Shown piece after piece: positions 32,126 through 41,800 of a stretch of DNA of 64,000 nt. Numbering within the stretch: the first letter of the stretch is position 1; every line of letters starts with the position of its first letter. Under the pieces are notes generated by a model. The model was not told where the DNA came from, did not search any database, and was given only the letters and a program-made list of their open reading frames with translations. The position numbers and the translations under genes were made by a program. The stretch lies in the NCBI RefSeq assembly GCF_017742215.1, contig NZ_JAGHKP010000003.1, positions 1,050,308 to 1,114,307 on the forward strand, read 5' to 3'. Source of the DNA: Chitinophaga chungangae (GTDB lineage Bacteria > Bacteroidota > Bacteroidia > Chitinophagales > Chitinophagaceae).

Positions 32126-34015
32126 ATGAAAATGTTCAAAAAGTGGCTGATCGCATTATTCGGGCCTTTATTATTTTCCTGTAACTATCTCGATATCGTG
32201 CCGGACAACGTGGCCACGGTAGATCATATATTCCGCATGCGCAACACCACGGAGCAGTACCTGTTCACGATCTACAGCTACCTGCCCAATTATGCGGACC
32301 CGTACAACTATCATGTATTTCTTGGCGGCGACGAATTGTGGGCCAACGATTTTAATACCGGGCAGCCCGTGCCGGCCTGGCAGATCGCAAAAGGTTTCCA
32401 GAACGTGGTGAATCCCTATTCCAACTACTGGGGCGGCACCAACGGCGGCCGCGGCATGTTCGTGGCCATCCGCGACTGCAACACCTTTCTCGACAATATC
32501 TTCAAGGTGCCGGATATGGACGATTATGAAAAGAACCGCTGGGCGGCGGAAGCCACGTTCCTCAAAGCGTATTTTCATTTTTATCTTTTCCGCATGTACG
32601 GTCCCATTCCGCTGATCGATAAAAACCTGCCCGTTACCAGCAATACAGAAACAGTGAAGGTGAGCCAGATGCCCATAGATTCCTGCGTGAATTTCATCGC
32701 GCGGCTGCTGGACGAAGCGGTGGTGAACCTGCCGGACAGGATACAGAACGAATCCACCGAAAACGGCCGTCTTACCAAAGCCGCGGCCAGGGCGCTGAAA
32801 GCGCGGTTGCTGGTGACCGCGGCCAGCCCGTTGTTCAACGGTAGCCCTGATTACGCGGCATATACCGGGAAAAACGGCGAAAAACTCTTTCCTTCCGCCT
32901 ACGATGAAAAAAAATGGGAACGCGCCGTGACCGCATGCCGTGAAGCAATAGAAGAATGCCATGCGGCGGGCCACCAGCTGTATTATTTTAATCCGGCGTT
33001 CCTGCCGTTCCCCGGCTCGCCCGAAACCATCACGGAAATGAGCATCCGGAACGCGCTGTGCGAAAAGTTCAATACGGAAGCTATCTGGACCAGCACGAAC
33101 AACCGCGCGTCTGCCTTGCAGCGCGAAAATCTTCCCAGGCTATATTCCACCGACAAACAAAGCGCCACGCTGTCGTCTTTCGGCGTGCCGATGAAAGTGG
33201 TGGAACAATTCTATACCAAAAACGGCGTGCCGATCTCGGAAGACGTTTCCTGGAACTACAACGGCCGCTACACCACGCGCACCGCCGTTACCGCGGAAAA
33301 GCTGCGCCTCAAGCCCAATTACGTTACCGCCAACCTCAACTTCGACCGCGAGACGCGATATTACGCCAATCTTGGTTTCGACGGCAGCCGCTGGTTCGGC
33401 CAGGGCCGTTTTAACGACGACGAGAGCATTTACGTGGAATCCAAGCTGGGGCAGATCGCCAACAACCACGCCTGGGCGTATTCAATGACCGGCTATTGGG
33501 CGAAGAAACTGGTGAACCCCCAATCCGTTTCCTCCGCCACGGAAGTAACGATCCAGTCATATCCCTGGCCGGTTATCAGGCTGGCGGACCTTTACCTGCT
33601 GTATTCAGAAGCGCTCAACGAATGGCAGGGGCCCGGCGCGGAAACGTTCAAATGGATCGACCTGGTGAGAGCGAGAGCGGGCCTGCAAGGCGTGGAAACA
33701 TCCTGGCAGCAGTTCTCCAAAAATCCCGGCGCGCCCGCCACCAAAACCGGCCTGCGCAAGATCATCCACCAGGAAAGGCTGATCGAGCTGGCGTTTGAAG
33801 GCCAGCGTTTCTGGGACCTGCGGCGCTGGAAAGAAGCCGAAGCGGTGCTGAACCAGCCCGTTACCGGCTGGAATGTATTCGGCAAAACAGCGGCCGATTA
33901 TTACCAGGTAAAATATCTCTACAACCAGGTATTCCGCAAAAAAGATTACCTGTGGCCGGTTCGCGAGGAAGATCTCATCGAGAACAAAAACCTGGTACAA
34001 AGCCCCGGCTGGTAA
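32126..34015 (+). CDS. SusD/RagB-type surface ligand-binding lipoprotein
   Basis: 629 residues from ATG 32126 (MKMFKKWLIALFGPLLFSC, Cys19). The helical TPR-like SusD scaffold is clear: NYLDIVPDN at the N terminus, AEATFLKAYFHFYLFRMYGPIPLIDKNL, KAAARALKARLLVTAASPLFNG, LADLYLLYSEALNE and the C-terminal LIELAFEGQRFWDLRRWKEAE. SusD lids the SusC barrel and binds substrate at the cell surface. An upstream in-frame start at 32084 would bury the signal peptide and is rejected. Confidence 0.95.
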   Translation: MKMFKKWLIALFGPLLFSCNYLDIVPDNVATVDHIFRMRNTTEQYLFTIYSYLPNYADPYNYHVFLGGDELWANDFNTGQPVPAWQIAKGFQNVVNPYSNYWGGTNGGRGMFVAIRDCNTFLDNIFKVPDMDDYEKNRWAAEATFLKAYFHFYLFRMYGPIPLIDKNLPVTSNTETVKVSQMPIDSCVNFIARLLDEAVVNLPDRIQNESTENGRLTKAAARALKARLLVTAASPLFNGSPDYAAYTGKNGEKLFPSAYDEKKWERAVTACREAIEECHAAGHQLYYFNPAFLPFPGSPETITEMSIRNALCEKFNTEAIWTSTNNRASALQRENLPRLYSTDKQSATLSSFGVPMKVVEQFYTKNGVPISEDVSWNYNGRYTTRTAVTAEKLRLKPNYVTANLNFDRETRYYANLGFDGSRWFGQGRFNDDESIYVESKLGQIANNHAWAYSMTGYWAKKLVNPQSVSSATEVTIQSYPWPVIRLADLYLLYSEALNEWQGPGAETFKWIDLVRARAGLQGVETSWQQFSKNPGAPATKTGLRKIIHQERLIELAFEGQRFWDLRRWKEAEAVLNQPVTGWNVFGKTAADYYQVKYLYNQVFRKKDYLWPVREEDLIENKNLVQSPGW

Positions 34016-34046
34016 GCACATCCACTGACATTCAAAAAAGCACAAC

Positions 34047-35237
34047 ATGCGAATCGTTTATCTCTCCATAATTGTTTTTCTTTTTGCGTCAGGCTGCAAG
34101 GAAGAAAAACTCGGGCCGCTCACCAAAGGCGGAAATGCGCCGGGCCTGGTAACCAATGTGAGCTCGGAATCGCTGCCCGGCAAAGTGCGGCTCCGTTACG
34201 ACATTCCTCATGATCCCGAATTGCTCTATGTAAAAGCCGTGTACGAAACGCGGCCGGGCAATACGATGGAAACCATCGCCACTTTTTACAACACCGGCAT
34301 GGTGCTCGAAGGGTTCGGCAATACGGACGAAAGAGAAGTGAAACTGTATTCCGTAAGCCGCTCGGAAGTAAGTTCCGAACCGGTAACCGTAAAGGTGCGC
34401 CCGCTTACGCCGCCGGTGCAGTCCGTTTTTGCATCACTGGATTTTAACGGCGACTTCGGCGGCATTACCGCGAGGTTCAAAAACGAAGATTCCGCCAACG
34501 TAGCCATCGGCGTGGTATCCAGGGATGCCAACGGTAATCCTGTTCCCGCCGATATGTATTATACCAACCAGGAAGAAGGTGAATTTTCCGTGCGCGGGTT
34601 CGACGCTACCGAACAATGGTTCGGCCTGTACGTGCGCGACAGATGGCTGAATTATTCGGATACGGTCTGGAAAAAACTCACGCCCTTGTTTGAGCAGCAG
34701 CTGGACAAAAAACTCTTCCGCGCCATGAAACTCCCGACAGACGCAAATACCTTCGGCTCCGGCCCGCTGGCGAACCTCTGGAACGACAAGATCGCGGGAG
34801 GCTCCAGTTCCAACAACACCTGGTTCCGCTCCGCCAACGGCTCCGGCGTACCGCATTGGGTAACGTTCGACCTGGGCGTAACCGCTAAGCTCAGCCGGTT
34901 TTCAGAAGTTCCGCGCGGCGCAACGGACGAGCTTACGCTGCTGTACAGCGCCGGCGATCCGCAGCTGTACGAGATCTGGGGAACGGATAATTACAATCCC
35001 GACGGGAGCTTCAACGGCTGGACCAAACTGATGGACTGCGAAGTGGTCAAACCTTCGGGCCTGCCGGTAGGCGTTAATTCCAACGAAGACCTGCTGCGCG
35101 CCGCGGAAGGCCACCAGTTCAAATTTCCCGCGGGCCTGCCTGCCGTGCGGTACCTGCGTATCAAGCTCGTACAAACCTTCGGCAACGCGGATTATTTTTG
35201 GATGGCGGAAATGACCTTCTTCGGGGAAATACAGTGA
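34047..35237 (+). CDS. Surface lipoprotein with DUF4959/DUF5000/DUF5126-type domains
   Basis: 396 residues, lipoprotein signal ending ASGC (Cys17). Fibronectin-like N-terminal part (LVTNVSSESLPGKVRLRYDIPHDPELLYVKAVYE), a middle beta domain, and a C-terminal discoidin (F5/8 type C)-like domain (about 225-396: NNTWFRSANGSGVPHWVTFDLGVTAKLSRF, YEIWGTDN). This arrangement is common directly after susCD. It is probably a surface glycan- or glycoprotein-binding protein that aids capture. It lies 31 bases after SusD and 4 bases before the next lipoprotein gene. Confidence 0.8.
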   Translation: MRIVYLSIIVFLFASGCKEEKLGPLTKGGNAPGLVTNVSSESLPGKVRLRYDIPHDPELLYVKAVYETRPGNTMETIATFYNTGMVLEGFGNTDEREVKLYSVSRSEVSSEPVTVKVRPLTPPVQSVFASLDFNGDFGGITARFKNEDSANVAIGVVSRDANGNPVPADMYYTNQEEGEFSVRGFDATEQWFGLYVRDRWLNYSDTVWKKLTPLFEQQLDKKLFRAMKLPTDANTFGSGPLANLWNDKIAGGSSSNNTWFRSANGSGVPHWVTFDLGVTAKLSRFSEVPRGATDELTLLYSAGDPQLYEIWGTDNYNPDGSFNGWTKLMDCEVVKPSGLPVGVNSNEDLLRAAEGHQFKFPAGLPAVRYLRIKLVQTFGNADYFWMAEMTFFGEIQ

Positions 35238-35241
35238 TCAC

Positions 35242-35931
35242 ATGAAAAACGTAAACATGAAACAATTGATCTATACAGGTCTGTTGCTGGCTGCGGCGAT
35301 GGTCGCGGCCTGCAATAAGGCCGATGAGGACTATAAAGACTTTGCGCCCGGCGGCGAAAACGTATATCCCGGCAAAGCCACGGAACTGACGGCCAGCCCC
35401 GGCAAAAACCGCATCATGCTGCAATGGCTGCTGGCCACCGATCCGCGCATCGTTACATGCAGGATCTACTGGAACCGCGGAAAAGATTCCATGGACGTGA
35501 ACGTGCAGCGCACCCACGGCGTAGATACCATCAGCGCCGTGCTCGGCAATATGACCGAAGGGCCGTATCTTTTTGAAGTGTATACTTACAATGCACAGGG
35601 AAACCGGTCTATCAAAACGGAAATAAACGGCGATGTATACGGCGAATTTTATGAAAGCAACCTGCTGAACCGCACGCTGAAAAAAGCGGAGATCGTGAAC
35701 GGAAAGGCACGGCTGGAGTGGGACGAAGCAGACCCGCGCTCGCCCGGCGTAAGGCTCACTTTCACCGACGCAGGCGGCACGCCGTACAGCATCCTGGCGC
35801 CTTCGTCGGAGAATGTTACCATATTGGACGTGCTGCCGGAAACCGGCACATTGGAATTTAAAACTTTGTATCTTCCTGCGGCTAATGCTATCGACACTTT
35901 TGCGGCGCCTGCGGTGAAAGTGAATTTGTAA
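35242..35931 (+). CDS. DUF4998-type lipoprotein
   Basis: 229 residues with lipoprotein signal MKNVNMKQLIYTGLLLAAAMVAAC (Cys24). Two fibronectin-III-like halves (KATELTASPGKNRIMLQWLLATDPRIVTCRIYWN; GKARLEWDEADPRSPGVRLTFTDAGG) fit the DUF4998 pattern seen behind SusCD and DUF5000/DUF5126 genes. It is likely a surface accessory binding protein of the same transporter. It starts 4 bases after the previous stop, so it is translationally linked. Confidence 0.8.
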   Translation: MKNVNMKQLIYTGLLLAAAMVAACNKADEDYKDFAPGGENVYPGKATELTASPGKNRIMLQWLLATDPRIVTCRIYWNRGKDSMDVNVQRTHGVDTISAVLGNMTEGPYLFEVYTYNAQGNRSIKTEINGDVYGEFYESNLLNRTLKKAEIVNGKARLEWDEADPRSPGVRLTFTDAGGTPYSILAPSSENVTILDVLPETGTLEFKTLYLPAANAIDTFAAPAVKVNL

Positions 35932-35948
35932 ACGGAACAACAGCGACC

Positions 35949-36674
35949 ATGCAACGCAGAACTTTTCTTTATACGACCGCGCTGGGCGCGCTTGCCGGTG
36001 TGGCTGGCATCCCGGCGCTTTCAAATACGCCGCGGCAGGACTATCTTGTGATCAATGCGGGCATCGGCGGCAACAATACGGTCGATCTGCTGAAACGGAT
36101 CGATAAGGATTGCCTGGCCCATTCGCCCGCGCTCACCGTGCTGATGATCGGCACGAACGACATGAACAGCATGAAATACGTGCCGCTGGAACAATTCGGC
36201 GCCAATCTTTCCACGATCATCGAAAAGATCCAGGCGAAAAACAGCCGGGTATTGCTGATGACCATCTGCCCGTTTATCGAACAATTCCTGCTTACCCGCC
36301 ACAAACGGGAGCATTACGGGGAAGAAGGACCTTCCGGCAGGAGGCTGGCCGTGAACGATACGATCCGTGAACTGGCCGCAAAACACAACACCTCGCTGCT
36401 TGACCTGGGCGCGTTGTTCGACAAAGCGGGGAAAGTGGGAACGGGAAAAGATTCGCTGATCCAGAACCCGGAAAACTCCGGGAGAACGGACGGGGTGCAT
36501 CCCACCGTGGAAGGGTACCGCTTTATCGGCCTTGCCGTGCGCGACTTTATCGTGTACAACGGGCTGCCGCAGCAGCGGATCGTTTGTTTTGGCGACAGCA
36601 TTACGGCGGGAGACGGCGGCACGGAAAAAAACAGTTACCCGGCCGTGCTGAAAAGATTATTGGCCGGCGCCTGA
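35949..36674 (+). CDS. SGNH/GDSL hydrolase with circularly permuted catalytic blocks
   Basis: A 241-residue protein carrying all four SGNH blocks but in rotated order. After a twin-arginine-like leader (QRRTFLYTTALGALAGVAG), block II appears first (VINAGIGGNN, Gly40/41), then block III (MIGTNDMNS, Asn70), block V (TDGVHPTVEGY, Asp181/His184), and last block I (IVCFGDSITAG, Ser217), followed by NSYPAVLKRLL. In ordinary SGNH enzymes the GDS block and this NSYPAVL segment are at the N terminus. All catalytic residues are present, so an active secreted esterase (for example deacetylase) is expected. It is in the SusCD operon, 17 bases after the DUF4998 gene, and may de-esterify the imported ligand. 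There is no internal frameshift. Confidence 0.85.
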   Translation: MQRRTFLYTTALGALAGVAGIPALSNTPRQDYLVINAGIGGNNTVDLLKRIDKDCLAHSPALTVLMIGTNDMNSMKYVPLEQFGANLSTIIEKIQAKNSRVLLMTICPFIEQFLLTRHKREHYGEEGPSGRRLAVNDTIRELAAKHNTSLLDLGALFDKAGKVGTGKDSLIQNPENSGRTDGVHPTVEGYRFIGLAVRDFIVYNGLPQQRIVCFGDSITAGDGGTEKNSYPAVLKRLLAGA

Positions 36675-36709
36675 ACATCATCCTAACATTCAACCAACAG
36701 ATATTATTC

Positions 36710-38695
36710 ATGAAGACGAGCAACATCATCAGTGTCATCCTGCTGTCCTTTTGCCTGCAAACGGCAACGGCGCAGCATAAAGTGGACGTTTGTGTCTTCG
36801 GCGGAAGTTCCGCCGGCGTGATCGCCGCATATACGGCAAAAAAGGCGGGGCGTTCCGTACTGCTGGTAGAGCCGGGAAAATACCTCGGCGGGCTTACCAC
36901 CGGCGGCCTCGGGTATACGGACATTGGCAACAAATACGCCATCCGCGGCCTGTCGCTGGAATTTTACAGGCAAATGGGGCGACACTATGGAAAATTCGAG
37001 CAATGGGTATTTGAACCGCATGTGGCGGACAGTATTTACAAGGATTATGTCAAAAAAGGCGGTTTCGAAGTACTGTTCAACCACCGCCTCAGCGGCGCCA
37101 GCAAAGAAAACGGCGCGATCAGGGAAATACAGCTCAGCTCCGGCGGCGCCACGGTAACCGTTGCCGCGAAAATGTTCATCGACTGCACCTACGAAGGTGA
37201 CCTGATGGCAAAAGCAGGCGTAAGTTATACCGTAGGCCGCGAAGGCAACGAAGTGTACAACGAAACCTGGAACGGCGTACAGCTGCTCGACGGCCACCAG
37301 TTCCCCGACGGCATCGATCCGTACAAAGTGCCGGGCGACCCGTCCAGCGGGCTGTTGTGGGGCATCAGTCCCGCGCCGCTGGGGCCAAAAGGCAGCGGCA
37401 ACAAGATGGTGCAGGCGTACAATTACCGCATTTGCCTTACCAGCGATCCCGCCAACATGATCCCCATCACGCAGCCCGACAACTACGATCCATCGCGGTA
37501 CGAGCTGCTGGTGCGGCTGATGAAGGCCTGGCCTGAAAGAACGAGGCTCAACGATTATTTCATTTGGAGCGGCATGCCGAATAAAAAAACCGACATCAAC
37601 AACCGGAACGGTTTTTCCACGGACATGATCGGCATGAACTACGATTATCCTGAGGCAAGCTACGAGCAGCGCGAGACGATCGTTCAGCAGCACATCGACT
37701 ATACAAAAGGATTGTTGTATTTCTGCTCTTCAGACCCGCGCGTGCCGGCGGCTATGCGGGAAGAGATCAAAAAATGGGGCTACCCGAAAGATGAATACGT
37801 CAACAACGGTCATTGGAGCCCGCAATTGTACGTGCGCGAAGCACGCCGCATGATCGGCGCCTACGTGATGACGCAGGCCAACTGCACCGGCAAGGAAGTA
37901 GTGCCCGACGGCATCGGCATGGCTGCGTATACGATGGATTCCCACAATACGCAACGCATCGTGGTGCGCAAGAACGGGAAAGACATGGTGAAAAACGAAG
38001 GGAATGTGGAAGTGCACGGTTTCCCGCCTTACCCGGTTTCTTACAGGGCGCTGATCCCGAAAGAAAATGAATGCAGCAACCTGCTGGTGCCGGTTTGTCT
38101 TTCCGCGAGCCACATCGCATACGGTTCCATCCGCATGGAGCCGGTGTTCATGGCTTTGGCGCAGGCTTCCGCCGTGGCGGCGGACCTTGCCATTGATAAA
38201 AACATCCCGGTGCAAAAGGTAGACGCCGCGCAGGTGAGCAATAGGCTTGCGGAAAACCCGCTGGCAGACGGCAGGCTGGGAGACATCCTGGTTGACAATG
38301 CCGCGGCGGACGTGAAAAAAGAAGGCGAATGGAAAACCGTGAAAGGCCATGGAAGTTACGGGCCGGACATGCTCACCGCGGAAAAAGATGCGAAAGTAAC
38401 TTTTGCGCCGGCGGTTCGTAAGAAAGGCCGTTACGCGATATACATGTATTATCCGCGCCTGAAGAATAACGCGGCCGTAACGAATGTAAAAGTGACCAGC
38501 GGCAAACATGAAGAACTGGTGACCGTAAAAGCAGAAGACGTGAAAGTAGTGGGCCAGACTTCCGGCGAATGGGTGAAACTGGGCACATTCGACATCCGCA
38601 AAGGCAATTCCACTTACGTGGAAATATCCGCTGCGAACAATACGGAAGGCGTTGTAGTGGCGGATGCGGTGATATTCGTGCCGGAAAAAAGATAA
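36710..38695 (+). CDS. Secreted FAD-dependent oxidoreductase with golvesin-like C-terminal domain
   Basis: 661 residues from ATG 36710. Signal peptide MKTSNIISVILLSFCLQTATAQ. FAD-binding Rossmann motif VCVFGGSSAGVIAAYTAKKAGRSVLLVEPG, then GGLTTGGLG and FIDCTYEGDLMAKAGVSY, typical of the FAD_oxidored (PF12831-like) family. Residues about 535-661 form a beta-sandwich resembling the golvesin/xanthan-lyase C-terminal domain (KGRYAIYMYYPRL, EWVKLGTFDIRKGNSTYVEISA), probably carbohydrate binding. The substrate is unknown; members occur in glycan-use loci. It is the last gene of the SusCD locus and is followed by a strong terminator. Confidence 0.85.
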   Translation: MKTSNIISVILLSFCLQTATAQHKVDVCVFGGSSAGVIAAYTAKKAGRSVLLVEPGKYLGGLTTGGLGYTDIGNKYAIRGLSLEFYRQMGRHYGKFEQWVFEPHVADSIYKDYVKKGGFEVLFNHRLSGASKENGAIREIQLSSGGATVTVAAKMFIDCTYEGDLMAKAGVSYTVGREGNEVYNETWNGVQLLDGHQFPDGIDPYKVPGDPSSGLLWGISPAPLGPKGSGNKMVQAYNYRICLTSDPANMIPITQPDNYDPSRYELLVRLMKAWPERTRLNDYFIWSGMPNKKTDINNRNGFSTDMIGMNYDYPEASYEQRETIVQQHIDYTKGLLYFCSSDPRVPAAMREEIKKWGYPKDEYVNNGHWSPQLYVREARRMIGAYVMTQANCTGKEVVPDGIGMAAYTMDSHNTQRIVVRKNGKDMVKNEGNVEVHGFPPYPVSYRALIPKENECSNLLVPVCLSASHIAYGSIRMEPVFMALAQASAVAADLAIDKNIPVQKVDAAQVSNRLAENPLADGRLGDILVDNAAADVKKEGEWKTVKGHGSYGPDMLTAEKDAKVTFAPAVRKKGRYAIYMYYPRLKNNAAVTNVKVTSGKHEELVTVKAEDVKVVGQTSGEWVKLGTFDIRKGNSTYVEISAANNTEGVVVADAVIFVPEKR

Positions 38696-38720
38696 TGCTT
38701 TAAAAAAAAATAAAATCATA

Positions 38721-38754
38721 AGAAGCTCCCGTACACACGGGGGCTTCTTTTTTT
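38721..38754 (+). terminator. Strong rho-independent terminator ending the SusCD locus
   Basis: AGAAGCTCCCGT (38721-38732) pairs with ACGGGGGCTTCT (38737-38748), twelve pairs with one G-T and an ACAC loop, followed by six T. Confidence 0.9.
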
Positions 38755-38766
38755 GTATTAAAACCC

Positions 38767-38798
38767 CGCATCCGTTAACCCGATCTTTGCATCCGTTA
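38767..38798. repeat. Direct repeat upstream of the large Gly-rich protein gene
   Basis: GCATCCGTTAA occurs at 38767-38777 and again at 38788-38798, start-to-start 21 bases (two helical turns), about 95 bases before the next ATG. The arrangement suits an activator or repressor site, but function is unproven. Confidence 0.45.
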
Positions 38799-38890
38799 AT
38801 CCGGCGGTTCGTCCGGCGTTGATGCGCCGCATCTTTGCTCCGTAATAATTATTCAACCGTATTTTATAACCCATCCCCAAAACACATCCA

Positions 38891-41800
38891 ATGGAAAAGA
38901 TCAAAACCCCGGAGGCCGTGCAGGCCACCGAAATGATTTTCATGCCGCCCTCAAACGGCTTGCAGCAGCTAATTACAGGCAACAGGATCTCCCCCGAAAG
39001 GATCAAAGCGGCGAGAACGCTGCAACAGCAATTCGAAACGAAGCTCGGCAATAAGGGCATCGTAACGGTAGAGCCCGATCCGGAAGTGGGCCGCGAGTTG
39101 CTGGAGCCCGTGAAGCAGCTGCTGAAAGACCTTGGCATTGAAAAACTCAGCGAGCTGGAAGGCATCCGGTTCGACAAACCGCAGCGCATCGAAAAAGACA
39201 AAATGCTGATCGCGCCCGCAAAAAAGAAAAACAAACCGGTAGACTGGAACGACGTAGTAAAGGATTTCAAAACACAAACCAATCCCACGCACAAAAAAGA
39301 GCAATTGCAGCGCTACCTGCCCAATCTCAACGGCGGCGCGGTAAAAACGGCCAGGCTGGTGAACATCAAACCGCAGTCGCTGCCCGCACTGTCGCAACCG
39401 CCGCAGGCCGTGAGAATGAAAAAACTCCCCGTCGGCACTTCCGTGATCATTGCCAACGAGCTGGACCTTACCAACACCACGCTGGAAATTCATCCTGATG
39501 TGGACACGCTGATTATCATTGCCGAAAAGATCAAATGCGGCAGCAAAGCCCTCATCACCTGGAAAGCGCCCGGCGGCTCCACGCCTCCACGGGCCGACAA
39601 TCCCGATCTGAACGGCATCGGCTACAGCGGCGTTCAATTAAAACCGGGCACCGGCAACGGGCGCGATGGCGAAAATGGCCTTCCCGGCGGAAACGGCATC
39701 AAAGGCGCCGATGGCAGGCGGGCGCCTTCGATCGAGATCTGGGTGAAAGACCTTTCCAACATCCCCAGCATTTCGCTCAACGGCGAAAACGGCATCAAAG
39801 GCGGTACCGGTCAGCGCGGCGGTCGCGGTGGCCGTGGCGCGGAAGGCAGGGGCGGCAAATACAACCCGCTGACCAATAACTGCATGAAACGCCACCCTGC
39901 CGGCAATGGCGGTCACGGCGGCGACGGAGGCCGCGGCGGTGATGGTGGAAGAGGTGGTAACGGCGGCGACGGAGGCCATATCCTGATCGGCGTGCTGGAA
40001 GGATCGGTGGAAAAAACATTGGCTGCAGGCGACTTCAAAATGAGCAACAACGGCGGTTTGCCCGGCCCTGGCGGAAACGGCGGCGAAGGTGGCAACGGCG
40101 GAGCGCCCGGTCCCAGCGGCAACGGCACCTATTGCAAAAACGGCAGTCCCGGCAAAGCAGGCGCCAAAGGCCAGCCTGGCTCCACCGGCAAAGACGGCAT
40201 GCAAAGCGGCGCACAGCAAGCCATCGCTATTTTCCCTTTCAGCGAAAACGTGTGGGACGAACTGCTCACCCGCCCATACATCACGGAAATACAACCCTCC
40301 ATGGTTTTCCCCGGCGGAAAGATCATTATCAGCGGCACAAAATTCGTGAAAACCGACACGGTAGTAATCCCCGGCATCGGCAACTTTAAACCCGTTGAAA
40401 ACGCCGATGAGAGCATTACCGTGACCATCCCCGCAAAATCCGCCGGCGGCACGTACAAAGTATACGTAAAACGCGCGTCGGACAATACGGAAAGCAATCA
40501 TTCCTCCATACGCGTAAAACCCCAGCTGGACACGGTGCCTGACGCACTGGCTTACGGTACCGCCTACACGCTTACCGGAAAAGCCTTTAATCCGGGCGCT
40601 GCCGTGCTGGTAGACGGCGAAGCGATCCCCGCCACGAAAGTGACGGCCACGAAGATCACCTTCACCATGCCCGGAACCGGCGGCAACGGCAGTTCCAACG
40701 GTTCGCGCGCGATACAGGTGCGCAATGCGGACGGCCTGGTGAGCAATACCCGTTACACGGAAGTAGCCGGCGTACTTGAAATACCTTTTAAATACGGCGT
40801 GCACAACTTCGCGTTCGTTAACCCGGACGATGGCGTGCCCGACTGGAAAGCTTACGAACAAACCTTCGGGAAAGCGGAGATCTGGTACGAGTTGATCCTT
40901 GGCCACAGAGTTTACACCCTCGGTTATTTCGGGTTTTATAAAAAATACCTGAAAGGCACGAAAAAAGGCGGCCTGGCCACAGGTTTCTGCACGGCTATGA
41001 GCAGCCTGGTGGCAGACAAGTTCTGGAAAGGAGAGAATAATGCTTTCACCACCACCAAAGCGCAGGTACATCACCAGCTTACGTCCGTGCACGGTCGCTT
41101 GCTGAGCAGGGAAAGCCTGATCCATTTCCACGATCAGAGCAGGGAAGGGCTGCCGTGCATAGAGCGCACCGCGCGGGAGATCGAAACCGTATTCCTGAAA
41201 GGCTGCGACCGTCATCATGCGCCGCTGCTGTTCTTTATCCCCGCCGGCGCGCTGTGGGATGCAGGGTATACGGACAAGATCAAGAACACCCACTGCATCA
41301 TGCCCTACAAATTCGAATACCCGCCCAAACATACTGGCGCCAAACTGTCCGCCAACGGCGAAACCACCATCAACAGCCTCGACGGGGTGAAGATGTATTG
41401 CTGGGACTGCAATTATCCCACCAACCCGAAATGCTGGCTGGAATTTAAAAAGAAAGGCGATGTGCTGCACTTCGATTATTATGTGGATGGTGTGGGCAAA
41501 CGCGTCAGCAGCGCGGACAATATCACGCTCGGCCACATCCGCAACGGCGATTACCTGCTGGCAGACCAGGACCTGCCGTTCAATGGGCCTTTCGGGCTTA
41601 CGAGCTTCGTGATCGACTTCCTGCTGAGCCCGGCAGACATGCAGATCACCGACGAAAAAGGCAATAAGGTCGGTCTATTCAACAACAAGATCTACGCGGA
41701 AGTGCCGGACGCGCATCCCGTATGGCTGGCTCCCGGCGCATACCTGCTTCCCGCGGGCAAAAACTTCACGCGCAAGATCGTCGGCAACGGCAAAGGCGTG

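Noticed and set aside
39650..40210. Short-period DNA repeats that at first glance could be a CRISPR array or satellite
   Set aside because: The periodicity is of Gly-Gly-x codons within one coding frame; there are no constant direct repeats with unique spacers.
39638..41536. A 632-codon open frame on the minus strand opposite the Gly-rich protein gene
   Set aside because: It is an antisense shadow of GC-biased third positions. Its translation is Ala/Val/Gly/His-rich, has no recognisable domain, and the plus-strand protein shows clear domains over the same bases.
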